Part shown: positions 34,033 to 45,673 of the stretch, one piece after another
How positions within the stretch are numbered: the stretch's first letter is position 1
Layout of the letters: every line of letters starts with the position of its first letter
Assembly: GCF_016801865.2 (NCBI RefSeq)
Contig: NC_068939.1
Coordinates: forward strand, 183,806,053 to 183,870,052
Direction: 5' to 3'
Origin: Culex pipiens pallens
Taxonomy: Eukaryota; Arthropoda; Insecta; Diptera; Culicidae
DNA length: 64,000 nt
Notes under the pieces: model-generated
The model's database searches: none
Told to the model about the DNA's origin: nothing
Seen by the model: only the letters and a program-made list of their open reading frames with translations
Position numbers and translations under genes: made by a program

Positions 34033-35125
34033 GAGCAATTCCAGCTCAAATCAAGAATTTTCTGGTATTTTTGTACCCGACCCTCTTCAATTTCAATGAA
34101 ACTTTGTAGACATGTTATCCTAGGCCTATATAAGCCATTTTTGTGTATATGGAGCCAGCTGTACTCGAAAATGACATTTGAGTAGGGCGTAAGTAATTTG
34201 AATATTTTTTTTTGTATTTTGTAATTTAAAAATTACTATAACTCAAAGTCGTTGCGTCGTATCAAAAAGTGGTCATAGACAAACTTGTAGGAAATTTGAC
34301 GGACTTTCTGAAAAAAATACTCTGAAAGAAAAATACACGCCACTTTCATGATAATTTTAAATTTTTTAGTTTTAAAGTTAAATTTGAAGATGATGTCACG
34401 ATTTTTTATCGTTCAAAATGTTTGAGGAAATAGCTTAAGATGTTACAAAAAGACTCACCAAAAATGCAGGATACAAAATCATTTACTAAAACTGTTTTTT
34501 TTTTAATTTTCAAAAACCGATAGTGGGAATCGATTTTCCAGACAATTTTACATAAAAGTCTCCATATTGATCATTGCCCTGTGTCCAATCCTTGTGAAGA
34601 TACAGCGATTTTAAAAATAAAAGTGTTGAAAAAATAGGTTTTTAGCACTTGCGTACCCAGCTCATCGAGGAAGGTGGGGCAATGATATGGACGTTTTGAA
34701 AATAACGTAATTTATGGACACCCCCTGACCAAATTTAGAACAAATTTCTGAGGATGGTGGGGCAGTTGCCCCATATTGCCCCACCCTGTGCACGCTAGTG
34801 GTTTTTAGCAATTTCTAAATGACAGACTTGATTTTTCAATCTCAAAAATATTTTTACCAGAAAGCTCGTCCAATTTCCTATAAGTTTGCCTTTAACAGCA
34901 TTTGAATTGGATATATGGGCTTACAGATATGACCTTAATTACATTGCTCATAACTGAGAATAGTATATTTTTTTCAGTGTGGTAGAAAGCTGGATAGTAA
35001 ACAAGCTTACGTAAATATTTAAACCAGTCAAATTAAAAAGCTGTCAAAGGCAAACTTATAGGAAATTGGAGCAAGCTTTCCGGTAACAATATTTTCGAGA
35101 CTGAAAAATCAAATCTGTCATCAGT
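34033..35125 (+). mobile_element. Partial foldback element (GAGCAATTCCAGC end), with nested hAT MITE
   Basis: It starts with GAGCAATTCCAGC and runs through GTAGACATGTTATCC, TATCAAAAAGTGGTC and GGAAATTTGACGGACTTTC. The short tip at 34831-34890 is mirrored at about 35040-35125 (TATAGGAAATTGGAGC), with a centre near 34980. The second arm is largely missing. A reverse-orientation relative lies at 51190-52037 and another fragment at 37238-38270. Confidence 0.65.
34646..34800. mobile_element. Small hAT-type MITE, 155 bp, perfect 8-bp duplication
   Basis: The ends CACTTGCGTACCCAG and (inverted) CACTAGCGTGCACAG are flanked by GTTTTTAG on both sides (34638-34645, 34801-34808). The related copy around 51430 lacks the insert. 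The interior has GGTGGGGCAAT and its inverted counterpart. Eight-base duplication fits hAT. Confidence 0.85.
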
Positions 35126-35169
35126 GTATATTTCGTTTTAAATTAATTAAATTGAACTTTCCAGAAAAA

Positions 35170-37065
35170 TCATTGTCCCTCCTAGGATCAATCTTCTCTC
35201 CGTACAATGCTAAGCAAGGAATGTTTACAAATTGAGTTTCCAGCCACTATCATCCAAGTGAAAATTCAAATAAATTCCCACGCGCAGAGCCAGAGAGCAC
35301 ACTATTTGCAGTGCTTTTGACATTTAAACAGTGCAGCAGCGACAACCTCCAGTTAAGGTACAATTTCCACACGTTCGTTTGGCTTTGACTGAAACGATGC
35401 AACTTTTTCCTGTCGCCACACTTCTTTTTTTTCTGCGCTGCTCCTCCGTCAGCAAAAGGAACGGAAACGAGCTGCTCCTTTCGGGGGAGAATCATTCCAT
35501 TTCGTTTGCACATTAAAAAGTTTTCAAATTTCAGCTCGCAACTTTTCCCACGTCGCTTTGCTTTACTTTTCCAGAGGGGTGGGGGTGGCAACGGAGAAAA
35601 ATGTGCGACCGACCTAAAGTGGCTTGTTGCTGGCATTCGACGACGACGACGACGGCGAAAAAAAGATTCCCGTACTATCCGCTCAGCAGTTTCCTCGTTG
35701 AAATTCAACTGTATTAATTTTAATAGGGAAAATCTCTTAACAGACCGTGCACAGGAACAAAGCTGGGGGGGTGTGTGTGGGGGTGTTTCGATGTGTGAGC
35801 AACAGACGGAAAAAAATCTTAAATATTTATAGACAAACTTGGTTCCCCCGTCGGAAACTATAGGAAAAGCTGAAGGGAAAAGTTTTAATTAAAAATCAAC
35901 TGCTGCTGCCATAATTTGCAATAATGATAGGTTCGTTATTTCGGCAAACTTATCTTGCTGGCTTCAATCTGGGGGGAAACAGTTTAAGAGTTTCTCAACA
36001 AATTTATTATCAAATGCATTCGCTTTTATCTGGCGAAATCATGAAATTGAATTTGCTGAAAGTTTTCCTTCTAAATTGTTGAAGGCTTGTTAACAGTTTT
36101 TCAAGTAATGACTTGTAAATTCAGATGGTAATCACGCACCCTTCAAAAAAAAGATCCCCGAACCCAATTTTCACACCTCATGTGTTCGGCTTGCGTGCCA
36201 AGTTCGCCACCGAAAAGGTAGCAAAATGATCGTGATAAAAGAAGTAAAAAAATCATGCAAAGTATAGGGCTCTCAACGCCGATCGCCGAACACGCAGGAC
36301 AATTTAAATTCCTGCCCGAAAAGCAACTTTTAGCACATCATCATCGCTGCCGAATCCTCGTTATCTCATTATATCGTGCACAGTTACTTTTATCAAGTGG
36401 GACGTGGGAATTTGCATAATTGCAACATGCAGTCGCGGTGCACGCAACCGGGGTAGAATGTCCATTTCCGATGCGTTTTTGAAAGTTTTGCGTCAATGCT
36501 TTGAGTGCAGAGCGACGATCGTACACAATGATTGAACATTTCCCTTGGTGATCTCATCGACAATGTAGTATTAACCATACTTTGCTAGAAGCATACAGCA
36601 AATATCAAATTGCGTGTACTACATTAGCTAGAGGAATGATGCAATTTTGATTCTCTAAATTGACAGACATCATAAAATAGTCTCCAAGGACTAAAAATAA
36701 GGTCAATTTACGTTCTCGGAGTGATCTGGCGAATGGTTCGACGATTCTCCTACAATTCAGAGATGAACTAGCCATCCAAAGATTCTCGCGAGGACTTTCG
36801 TCTATCCATCTATATTCAGACTCAGTCCTGTTGGTGATGTGAAAATTTATCACAATTTGATGTTATTTTTTCCTTAATAAATGTGTAATAAGAAATTAAA
36901 TTTAAAAGATGAAATATTCACCTTGCCGGTTGTAATGTTGCACGAGAACACTCTTTCACCGCCTCGTTTATCTTGGGAATGTGTCCAAACCGGAAGCAGA
37001 ACATTGTAGAAAATGTTGACAGATTTTGTGTCAGAAAAAATGAGTGAAAAATATTTGGTGAATTT
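35170..37065. other. Unique island, gene-less
   Basis: Less AT-rich sequence with a CGA-triplet run at 35640-35656. The minus frame of 152 residues (35250-35708) has a basic run encoded by that triplet repeat and no known domain. The second half (about 36100-36850) is also unassigned. Confidence 0.45.
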
Positions 37066-37069
37066 TACC

Positions 37070-38275
37070 TACACGGTTAAAAAATCATGGTAAAATTACA
37101 TTTGGTAACGGGTACACCTTTTATGTAAGAAAATAAATGTAATTTTACCTCTAGAAATGTGTAAATTTACCTCTCTTCTGGTGTAATGCCACTTTTTCAG
37201 TCTAAATTGATGCTAAATTACATCATAAAAGAGGTTTTACAGGTATTTTATACTCGATCCTCTCCGATTTCAATGTAGACATGTTATCTTAAGCTCGTTA
37301 ATGCCTTTTTTGCGCCCGAGAGTGACATTTTTGAAGAGCGTTAGCTATTTTAATATTTTTGTGATTTGTAATTCAAATATTGCTGCATCAAGACGTCGCA
37401 TCGTATCAAAAAGTGGTCAAAGATGTTGGAAATTCGACGAACTTTCTGAAAAAAATGCTATTCCAAGGAGATTTTTGATTTTAACATTTTAAAGTAAAAT
37501 TTGAAGGCAAAGTTATGAGAAATTGGACAAGCTTTGTGGTCAAAATATTGTCGATGGGTAATTCTCTACCAACTCACACGAAATCAGGCAACCCCCCGAC
37601 TCTTCTTCGATTTGCGTGAAACTTTGTTCTAAGGGCTAACTTTTGTCCCTGATCACGAATCCGGGGTCCGGTTTTTGATATCTCATGACGAAGGGGCTGT
37701 ACGACCCCTTTAATTTTTAAACATGCGAAAAAGTGGTGTTTTCAATAATTTGCAGCCTGAAACGGTGATGAGATAGAAATTTGTTGTCAAAGGGACTTTT
37801 ATGTATAATTGGACGCCCGATTGGATGACGTACTCAAAATTCCGAAAAAAACGTATTTTTCATCTAAAAAACACTAAAAAAGTTTTAAAAACTATGCCAT
37901 TTTCCGTTTCTCAACTGTGATTTTTTTTGGAACATGTCATTTTAAGGGAAATTAAATGTATTTTTCGAATCTAAATTAACCCAGAAGGGTCATTTTTCAT
38001 TTGGAACAACATTTTTCATTTTAAAATTTGTTTTTTTTTCTAATTTTGTAGTGTTATTTTTTAGAGTGTAACAATGTTCTACAAAGTTGTAGATCAGACA
38101 AACATCACGAGTTATCTTTTTTTTGTACCCCTTAGGACAAAGTTTTACGCAAATCGCAGAGGAGTCAGGACAACTGCTGTGTGAGTCGAAAAGGTGTCAG
38201 GGCAACTGCTGTGTGAGTTGGCGGAGAATTACCTCGATCGATACTTAAAAATCAAGTCTACACCAAAATAGCCAT
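37070..38275. mobile_element. Composite repeat: acacggtt-type fragment plus foldback fragment
   Basis: 37070-37237 holds an ATTACATTTGGTAAC-containing fragment with GTAAAATTAC / GTAATTTTACC inverted motifs. From 37238 the sequence follows the 34033 family (GATCCTCTCCGATTTCAATG, TATCAAAAAGTGGTC, TTGGACAAGCTTTGTGGTC). It is interrupted at 37556 and resumes after 38238 as ACTTAAAAATCAAGTCTAC. Confidence 0.55.
37556..38234. mobile_element. Foldback-type element with GGGTAATTCTC ends and 4-bp duplication
   Basis: The left end GGGTAATTCTCTACCAACTC and right end (inverted) AGGTAATTCTCCGCCAACTC are flanked by CGAT (37552-37555, 38235-38238). The host on both sides is the 34033-type repeat. It carries the uninterrupted site (37966-37982) that is filled at 2507-3097 in another copy. 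Its tip resembles that of the GAGCAATTCTCTAC family, which also duplicates 4 bp. Confidence 0.75.
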
Positions 38276-38886
38276 TTTTGTCTTCCTCACCTCAATGAGG
38301 AAAGGCTATAAAATCACTTGAAAAATTAACTTTTTTATTCGACCTCGTAGACCCACAATCACGTATACCTACCGACTCAGAATCAAATTCTGAACAAATG
38401 TCTGTGCGTGTGTATGTCTGTAAGTCCGTGCACCGAAAAAAATGCACACGATTATCTCCGGACTGGCTGGACCAATTTGGGCCGTTTCGATCCGTCTTGG
38501 GGTCCAACAAGACCCTAGTTAATATTATGAAGTTTAGAAAAGTACTTCAAAAGTTATGCTAAAAAAAAACGATTTTAGCTAAACTTCGGAAGATTTGTAA
38601 AAAGGGTGGGTTTTGTAAGAAACCCCTTCATGCTATATATTGTTAGAAAGGTATTTGAAATACCTTTTTAACGCGTTCAAATTGAAGATCTGACAACCCC
38701 ATCAAAAGTTATGAGCACTTAAGTTTTATTTATACATTTTTTTGAGGCCGGATCTCAAATATGTTGATGAAAAAGTTGTCTGGATCTACCATGCGACCCA
38801 TCGTTGGATAGGTAATCAAAAGACCTTTCCAACGAGCCCAAAAGATTGAAGATCTGACTACCCTATCAAAAGTTATAAGTACTTTA

Positions 38887-39821
38887 CTGCCCCTGATCGC
38901 ATAAATGTCCCATATGCATTTTCATCGATTTCGAGTTATTGATGCAGTTTGGTTCAAAATCGTGTGCTCTTTCAAAGAGCCTATAACATCCAGTACTTTG
39001 TTCTAGGAATCAGGAGGAAATCCAGTTTTTTCGCGAAAACTTAACACATAGCCTTATGTAAGCATAAGCATAAGCATAAGCATAGGTGCCCACCCGCATT
39101 TGCTACTCCGTTATTGACCAGGACCTCCAGAAGTTACATCCACGAGCCGTGGAAGATGAGTGGGAGCTATCTTTCCTCGCTTCGCAACTTCTCAAAGGCC
39201 CCTATCATGCTGATCAATACCGGCGCCGGCCACGACCAGTGGTAGGGTCACGGGGAAGTGGATGGGAATGTTAGTCCGATACTTGGGTGATAGAGACCGC
39301 CCAATCGACTGCATCTCCGACAAAGTATCACATGAGTTTTGAGGGGGTTAGTAGATGGGTATGAGGTCAGGATTCACGAGTGGCAGTGAGCATTTTGTTT
39401 ATCGGTTGAAAATTTTAAATCTTAGGCAGCCGGCTGCGGAAAGATAGATAATTGATTATTTAAAATGGTTTTTTTATCGAACGCGTGCCAGTCGAGCAGT
39501 AGTGCTATGGGCTGGACTTAGCAGTATATTTTTACTGTTTTTACAATTTAGATAACGCGAGCACATTTCAAAAATAATAAATAAATGACGCTTAACTCTT
39601 CATAAAATCGATAGTTTGATGAGTTAATACTAAAACTGCCAGCTGGAATAAATTTTTACGATCATTTACGACGAAAATTATCGCGAAAAAACAAGACTGT
39701 GCGTCGCCAGAAGCACTGCACTTATCACTTAACACATAGCCTTATGTATGGGACAAACTTCAAATGCATTTTTCTCAGCTTGCTGTTTTTTCATATGGGA
39801 CATTTATGCGAACATGGGCAG
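38887..39821. mobile_element. Small foldback MITE (CTGCCC ends), itself interrupted
   Basis: CTGCCCCTGATCGCATAAAT at the left and (inverted) CTGCCCATGTTCGCATAAAT at the right are flanked by TTTA (38883-38886, 39822-39825). Without the nested retroposon and one duplication it would be about 247 bp. A CATTTATGCGAACATG piece near 55746 may be a stray fragment of the same family. Confidence 0.75.
39061..39727 (-). mobile_element. Retroposed fragment with exact 21-bp target duplication
   Basis: A 21-bp segment, CTTAACACATAG followed by CCTTATGTA, is repeated exactly at 39040-39060 and 39728-39748. The 667-bp insert ends at its left side in four AGCATA-type units. Read on the minus strand, this is a (TATGCT)n 3' tail, so the insert is probably the 3' end of a non-LTR retrotransposon or a SINE-like passenger. 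The tail-proximal 220 bp is GC-richer and the rest AT-rich. The + frame at 39086-39274 is antisense and unsupported. Family not identified. Confidence 0.85.
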
Positions 39822-39999
39822 TTTAGTGCTATTTATACCCTTTTTTTGAGGCCGGATCTCAGATATTTTGCTAATAATAAGTGTTATTTATACACTTTTT
39901 TTAGGCTGTGCAGTGTATTCACTTTATGAATGCGAGGAAGGCACCAACCACCTAAAGGTGGATTAAGTATCGTTTTATTTTGAAAACGGCTCTGCCAGC

Positions 40000-40850
40000 T
40001 CAACGGCTGCATTTTCAAAATTGGTTCGAAAAATCAGTAGACTTTTCTTTCAGAATGCTTCAAAATTTTAATGGAAAAAGAAGTCTCATCAACTGAAAAT
40101 AATCTAAAATGCACTTTTCTGCATTGATTTTTTTTTGTTTTTGGATTTTTTTTTGCAAAAATCTAACATAATATTATATTATAATATGGTAACACTTTAA
40201 ATATTTTGTTATTTGATTTTTTTTATTTTGAAAAGAACATTGATTTCGAGTTGAAGGCTTTGAGCAGCAAATTTAGAAGTGCAGAAAGTTTCTTTTTTTA
40301 AGCATTTCAAATTGCAGCAATAGCTTCCGAATTATAATCAATTGAAATTGAAGGCTTATTGTGTTAAACTGAGAAACAAATTTTATACTTCAAGAAGCTT
40401 TATCTCAGGAACCAGCAGTCCTATCAACTAAATTTAAAAGGAAAATTGTATTCATCAAACATTTTTAACTTACAAATATTTTCAGAAATGTTCTTAACTT
40501 GAAATGTGTAAACTTTATTAAAAAAATGCGGAGTAATTTTATATTAATGATTTTTTATTTTATAAGAAATTTCCAAAAATCATAATCGATTCAAAATTCA
40601 AATTTATCAAAAATTCTAATGCTGTAAAAACTTATCTTAGTAATTTATCTAAGTATTTATAAGTTATTAGTTATTAGTTGTAAGGCCATTCCATAAAGCG
40701 AAAAAATCGATTTTTCATAACAGGTGCGATACAAATATTTTTTTCCGTGTACCCTTTTCGTCTAGATCATAACCAATAACTTTGCTGGAGACACCAAATC
40801 GATAAGGTTTTTTTGTCAACATACATTTTTTTTGAAATTGAATGGGAAAA
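40000..40850. repeat. Decayed MITE and foldback remnants
   Basis: TTGGTTCGAAAAATCAGT at about 40021-40038 and AATGCACTTTTCTGCATTG nearby match the interior of the Harbinger-like MITE. CAATAACTTTGCTGGAGAC near 40770 is a decayed arm tip of the 4-bp family. No complete ends. Confidence 0.5.
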
Positions 40851-40859
40851 TGTAGAAAA

Positions 40860-42225
40860 ATTCATGTGAAAATTATAAAATCGGAAAATAAAAACATAAC
40901 ATAATAATTCCTTGTCATAATTTTTTTAAACCAAATTTGCTCATAATAATCTCCTGAAAATTTAAATATATCTTATCGGTATAGAAGTGATTGATATCTT
41001 GCCATTACCAATTTGATTAATTTTGCTACAGTTTATCAATTTCGGCTTGTTTACATTTCTATTGAGACAAATACCCTAAATACTTCGTAATGTTTATCGA
41101 ATGATTAAGAAGGAGAGTATTGCGTTAAAACAATTCGCCAAGAATGACAAATTAGTCGCGCGCGACTTGAAGCTCAAGTTGGCGTCAAAGTCGTAAAAAA
41201 GTGACACCTGATTTACGACCCCCACACGCAATTCAAACGGCCATCACCGAAAAGCCACTTCTGAAGCTGTTACGCATAATTTATCCGCAGTTTAGTCGTC
41301 GTCGGCAGACATATTCCAGTTTATTTCTATTTCCTTCGGCGACGCCGACGCCGGTGGCGTCTCTCATTAAGCCCAGGTGAATGATAATCGCAATGTGTTT
41401 TACCTTTTTTTTGTTTTTTTTTTGTTTGGTGTTCATTTTATTGCCCCAAAAGGTGTGAGTGTTATAAAACATGGCTAATTTAAATTTAGCTCAGGTGGTG
41501 CGATTAAACAAACGTAACATGCTTCTTTTTTTTTCAGGGGTTAAATTTTGCCAGAAGAGCCGTTATCAAATTTGTCAAAATGATCTCCGAGCGCCCCGCA
41601 GGAAGGAAATATTAAATTTATCAACAGCGTGCGCTGACGCCGGAGGGCTGCTCCGGGAAAAAGTTTGGAAATTTTCGCAAAAGGTGGTCTGTGGAAGAAC
41701 AGAAAAAAAAACGAGCTTCGTCCTTTAGTTTGGTTGAACTTTGCGTCCCGAAAAATAGCTCGCAGGAAAATGGCTCTTCCGGAGCGGAGGGAATAAAGAA
41801 AGTTAACTTTACAAATTTTCGCACAGTAATTAAATTTGTAGCTCGCTAATTTCCAACCGCTGCTCCGTGGGTACGAACCATCTCCCTTCCTCTTTCTTTC
41901 TGATGCCATCGGAACCAACCCCCTTGGGTTCCGAAGTTTCACGGGGTATCATTTACTTACCAAACGGCAAAGGCCATCGAGTTCATTTTAGTTGAATAAC
42001 TTGAACTTTGAGCGCGCAGATTTTCCCACCCTAAAACCACAAAGCTCAAACAAGTTGACTAATTGGAGGGATTTTTCAACTCGGAGCTGTTTTCCAACCG
42101 ACTAGCGACAACGACTATGACGATGACGATGATTGATTTCTGGGAACAAACACACTTCCGTCGGGGGGACCAATTCTCCAAAGAATGAGTAAAATTGTAG
42201 GTATCGCTCAGGGCATCTAAAAATA
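40860..42225. other. Unique island, gene-less
   Basis: Less AT-rich from about 41150. The + frame at 41471-41728 and the minus frame at 41541-41942 overlap and neither shows a domain. No RNA gene is seen. Confidence 0.45.
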
Positions 42226-42231
42226 ATAATA

Positions 42232-42579
42232 CAGTCCAGACTCGATTATCCGAAGGCTCCGGAAAAATTTCACTTCGGATAATCAAAATATCGGATAATA
42301 GTTGAACTTTTCAGCACTAGTATCGAAAAGTAACATTTTTCATTATTGTTTTGTTTTGAACTATTTTTTGTTGTCTAATTTTTTATTCTTGAGCTTAACA
42401 GGTAATCAACTATTCTAATTTGACTAAAATGGGGTCGCAGAACTCTAATTTAATGTTTAAAACAAGAAAAAAAAACAAAAAAAATTTTTGTTCGTGATTC
42501 GATTATCCGAAGTCCCATACAAACCTTCGGATAATCGAACTTCGGATAATTGAAACTTCGGATAATCGTGTCTGGATTG
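42232..42579. mobile_element. TA-target MITE with CAGTCCAGAC ends (pogo-like)
   Basis: CAGTCCAGACTCGATTATCC at the left and (inverted) CAATCCAGACACGATTATCC at the right are flanked by TA (42230-42231, 42580-42581). TTCGGATAATCGA-type motifs repeat inside near both ends. TA duplication and CAG-starting, TTATCCG-containing ends are typical of the pogo/Tigger branch. No transposase is present. Confidence 0.82.
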
Positions 42580-42581
42580 TA

Positions 42582-43150
42582 GTAACGTTGAACTTTATTT
42601 CACTTTAAAAATTATAATTTGGAACACATGCCTAAAAATCAAAAGGGGTAAGCATGGCCCAACTACCACAAAAATAATTCTTTATTTAACGAGGTCTCGT
42701 TTTGATTTAAACATATATTAAGTTAATATTAACTGAAAAAAAAATCACAAATAAAAATGAAAATTTTATGTGTATTTACCTCAAGAATGATGCGTTCTAT
42801 CAAAATTTCTGTGCAGTAATTTTTTTATTTCAAATTCGATTTTTCGACCATTTTTTTGCAAACTATTCCAAAAATGACATTTATTGGCCAAACTAATGGT
42901 CAAAGTTGTCTTTTTTATACGCTATTTTTTCGAAAGTAGTATTTTTGCGTAATTTGTTAGTTTTTGTGTTAAAATATGTAATGATTAGTTTTTTAAAGAG
43001 TTTACCTATTTTTCCCGAATTATCCTTTCCTTTACATGTTATTTTGCCGAAGACACCAAATTCATCAGGAATTGAACTATCAATTTTTATGGAAATTTGT
43101 AGGATAAAAATCAATCACGTAAAGTAGCTTTTTTGGTTATAGGCCCCTGC
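42582..43150. other. Gene-less AT-rich stretch
   Basis: Only a fragment of the recurrent module (TTTTGCCGAAGACACCAAAT near 43042-43061) is recognised. Mirror frames on both strands at 42893-43127 are not genes. Confidence 0.45.
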
Positions 43151-43154
43151 AATG

Positions 43155-43574
43155 CACAGTGGTCCAGATCGCAAAATTAAGTGGAAAAATTGTTTTCCGA
43201 AAAAAATGTGCAGTTTTGGAGATTTTGTGTCTTTAAGAAATTTGTTACAAATGAAATTGGCAACTTTTGGCTTGATTGAAAATTAGGATGGTCCACGATT
43301 AGGGTGTTTTCGAAAATCTAACTTTTTTGAAATATTTTTGAGATATTTTTTGTCTTGTAGAAAGTTGTTTGGCTCGCTATTCTAAGCAACTTTGTCAAAG
43401 ACACCAACATTTTTATCTCATAATCTACGTCTTTTTCGACCAAATCAAGAGAAAATCTGAGCAAACCACAAGTTTTTTGAACGTAGCAATTCAGGGTTTA
43501 GTTCTAGAGAAAAATGATGTTTGGCACATGTAGAGCCCTATTTTACACTTAATTTTGTGATCTGAACCAGTATG
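43155..43574. mobile_element. Transib-like MITE with 5-bp duplication
   Basis: The left end CACAGTGGTCCAGATCGC and right end (inverted) CATACTGGTTCAGATCAC each continue into AAAATTAAGTG. They are flanked by CAATG exactly (43150-43154, 43575-43579). The AAAATTAAGTGGA subterminal block also follows the heptamer in the large palindrome at 8271-9883, tying the two. The interior has one TTTGTCAAAGACACCAA module. Confidence 0.8.
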
Positions 43575-43584
43575 CAATGTTTAA

Positions 43585-45370
43585 GGCAAATATAAATTAC
43601 AATAAAATAATCGATGGCCGAAAATTAGAAAATTGCCCGGTAACAACTTTCGGAAAACAAAAATGTAAAAAAGTACCGAAATTTCTATTTGTTAAGATTT
43701 GTCTCAGATTTAAAAAAAAACTTAACAACGTTTTCAGGAAGCAAGGAAAATAATTTGTAATTTTTTTTTTCAAAATTCGATAACCTTAAAAATCAGATAA
43801 TATAAATAAATTCAATCTTGAAAGGGTTAAGAGGCCAAAACACAGTTTATACCAGATTCTCCAGCTTCTTTATGAAATGCAATCATGCAAATGATTTGGG
43901 TCTAATTAAAGTTTTTTTTTTCTGGAAACTACTTATTTATTCAAAAATTCGCTCTCGGAATTTTTAAAATATTATGTTGATATTTTTGTAGGGGCAACCA
44001 TCAAAATATAAAATGGAGGTTCGAAAAGGAATCAACAAAATCAAAATCAAAAAAAATATTCGAAACCTCAGAGAATTGTTCTTTATCGGGTTTTTTTTCC
44101 CCGGGCAAGCCTATCTCCCTGATTCTGGGAAAATGAAGATATTTATTAAAAGCCGTCGCGGTGAACTGGAAAAATCGCTCTCCTCTCGTCAGAATCCTCA
44201 TGACAACATACGGAGTTTTTCACGTTTCACTGTTTGCCACCACCATCGCCGCGTGTATATGTGCTTTCTGCTGATGGCAGTGTTCGACTTTCATTTCGTT
44301 CTGGTTCGTTTCGCGCCACAAATGCTCACATCAAACCGGTTTTAATTAGAATTCTGTCATATGGAAAATTTAAATTTGAAAATATTTTTATTCTAGCCTG
44401 GCACGCCGGTAACTTCGTGGAACAGTCCATGTGGAAAAAAGTGCACGTGTTACCGTGAGAAAATTTGACTGGAATTTCATTTTATTATTTGTTTAAATGT
44501 TCAAACTGGAAAAGGAAATATCTGAAATTGAATGCGAAAGTGTCGACAATCGAAACCAAGCTAGCAATTATTCGGATCAACATGTACAAACCATCAAACT
44601 CTTTTGTTCAACAGCCATCCATCAGCCTTCAAGCACTCATATGTGCACAAAAGCTCTTCAATTTTGAATATTTGCAGGTGGCATCCCCCTCCGCAAACAA
44701 CCTCTCGTCGACCTATTCGAACAATTTACGAGGGTTACCGCGCTGGCCTGGCCATGAAACCACAACAAATAGTTAACTGGACAATGGGCCCGGTGCCGCG
44801 TGGCCACAGGACTCACAGGTTTGAAATTTCAGCGCTGGGACTGGGCACCGGGAGGCATTCCCGGGCTCAACTACCCACCCACCATTGGGAGCGATTTTTT
44901 TTTTTGCCCTGCTTGTAACTTGTTGTTGGCCGCTGGAGTTGGCACCAGTGGCCGCCATCGTGAATGGCCATAACCAGACGCCTCGGTTCAACAGGATAAT
45001 GCCATCGATTTTTGCACCAATTTGGGTTAGATTTTTTTTGTTACAATGTGTGTTTTTGTGAAAGCTGCTCCTATTATTAATCAAGCAACAGAGTAAAATA
45101 ATAGTTTTGTTATACATTTGTAGAACAGTTCAGAATTTAAATGACATCTTTACATTTCAACCATTTTAAAGTTGCATTCGACTATTTCATCAATGAGATA
45201 AGATTTTTGCCTCTCTTACAAATAGAAGGCATGGGATTTCCTTTTTTTTCCTCTTTTACCAAATTCGGAAAATGAAAAATTGATAAGTTATCAAGTCGAA
45301 GCTTAAACGCCAATGCTTTTGCGCTTGACTCTCTTTTTCTTCAGGTTTATTCTAAAGTTTGCTATAAGAT
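43585..45370. other. Unique island, gene-less
   Basis: The first 400 bases are AT-rich. About 44100-45050 is less AT-rich and single-copy-looking, with overlapping frames of about 100 residues on both strands and no domains. Confidence 0.45.
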
Positions 45371-45371
45371 A

Positions 45372-45673
45372 TTAGGCTGGTACAAATTTTATTTAAATTT
45401 TTTGTCCAACCCCCCCCCCCCCGCCTTCAAAGTTGGTCCGAAAAATCAGGGGGCAAAAAAAATCAAAAACATCAAAATTTCAATGGAAACAAAAGTGCAA
45501 TCAGCTAAAATCGAATTAAAATGCACTTCTCAGCGTTAAGAATCATTTTCAGCATGTTTGGGTTGATTAAAAAATCTTTTGCATTTTTGAAAATTTTCGA
45601 AGTTTAGTGTCGCAAAAAGTTTTTTTCGCTAATTTTTTTGTTTTCGTCAAATCTTACATTTTTTGGAAACTAA
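45372..45673. mobile_element. Truncated Harbinger-like MITE relative
   Basis: It starts TAGGCTGGTACAAATTTT, carries a C-run, then TTGGTCCGAAAAATCAGGGG and other interior blocks in the order of 10501-10946. It stops after TTTTGGAAACTAATG, where the foldback at 45674 begins. The right terminus is lost. Confidence 0.6.

Larger units (their letters stand above)
38280..39966 (+). mobile_element. Tandem-array element, copy 2, with two later insertions
   Basis: TCTTCCTCACC at the left and GCGAGGAAGGCACCAACC plus the CCACCTAAAGGTGG hairpin at the right match the ends of 21533-22725. Interior units begin GGCCGGATCTCA near 38750 and 39850. A foldback MITE (38887-39821) interrupts the second unit. The start region carries the same CGACTCAGAATC and ACAAATGTCTGTG blocks as copy 1. 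Confidence 0.72.

Noticed and set aside
35250..35708. Basic, arginine-rich minus frame of 152 residues
   Set aside because: The arginine run is the CGA/TCG triplet repeat. The rest has no domain.
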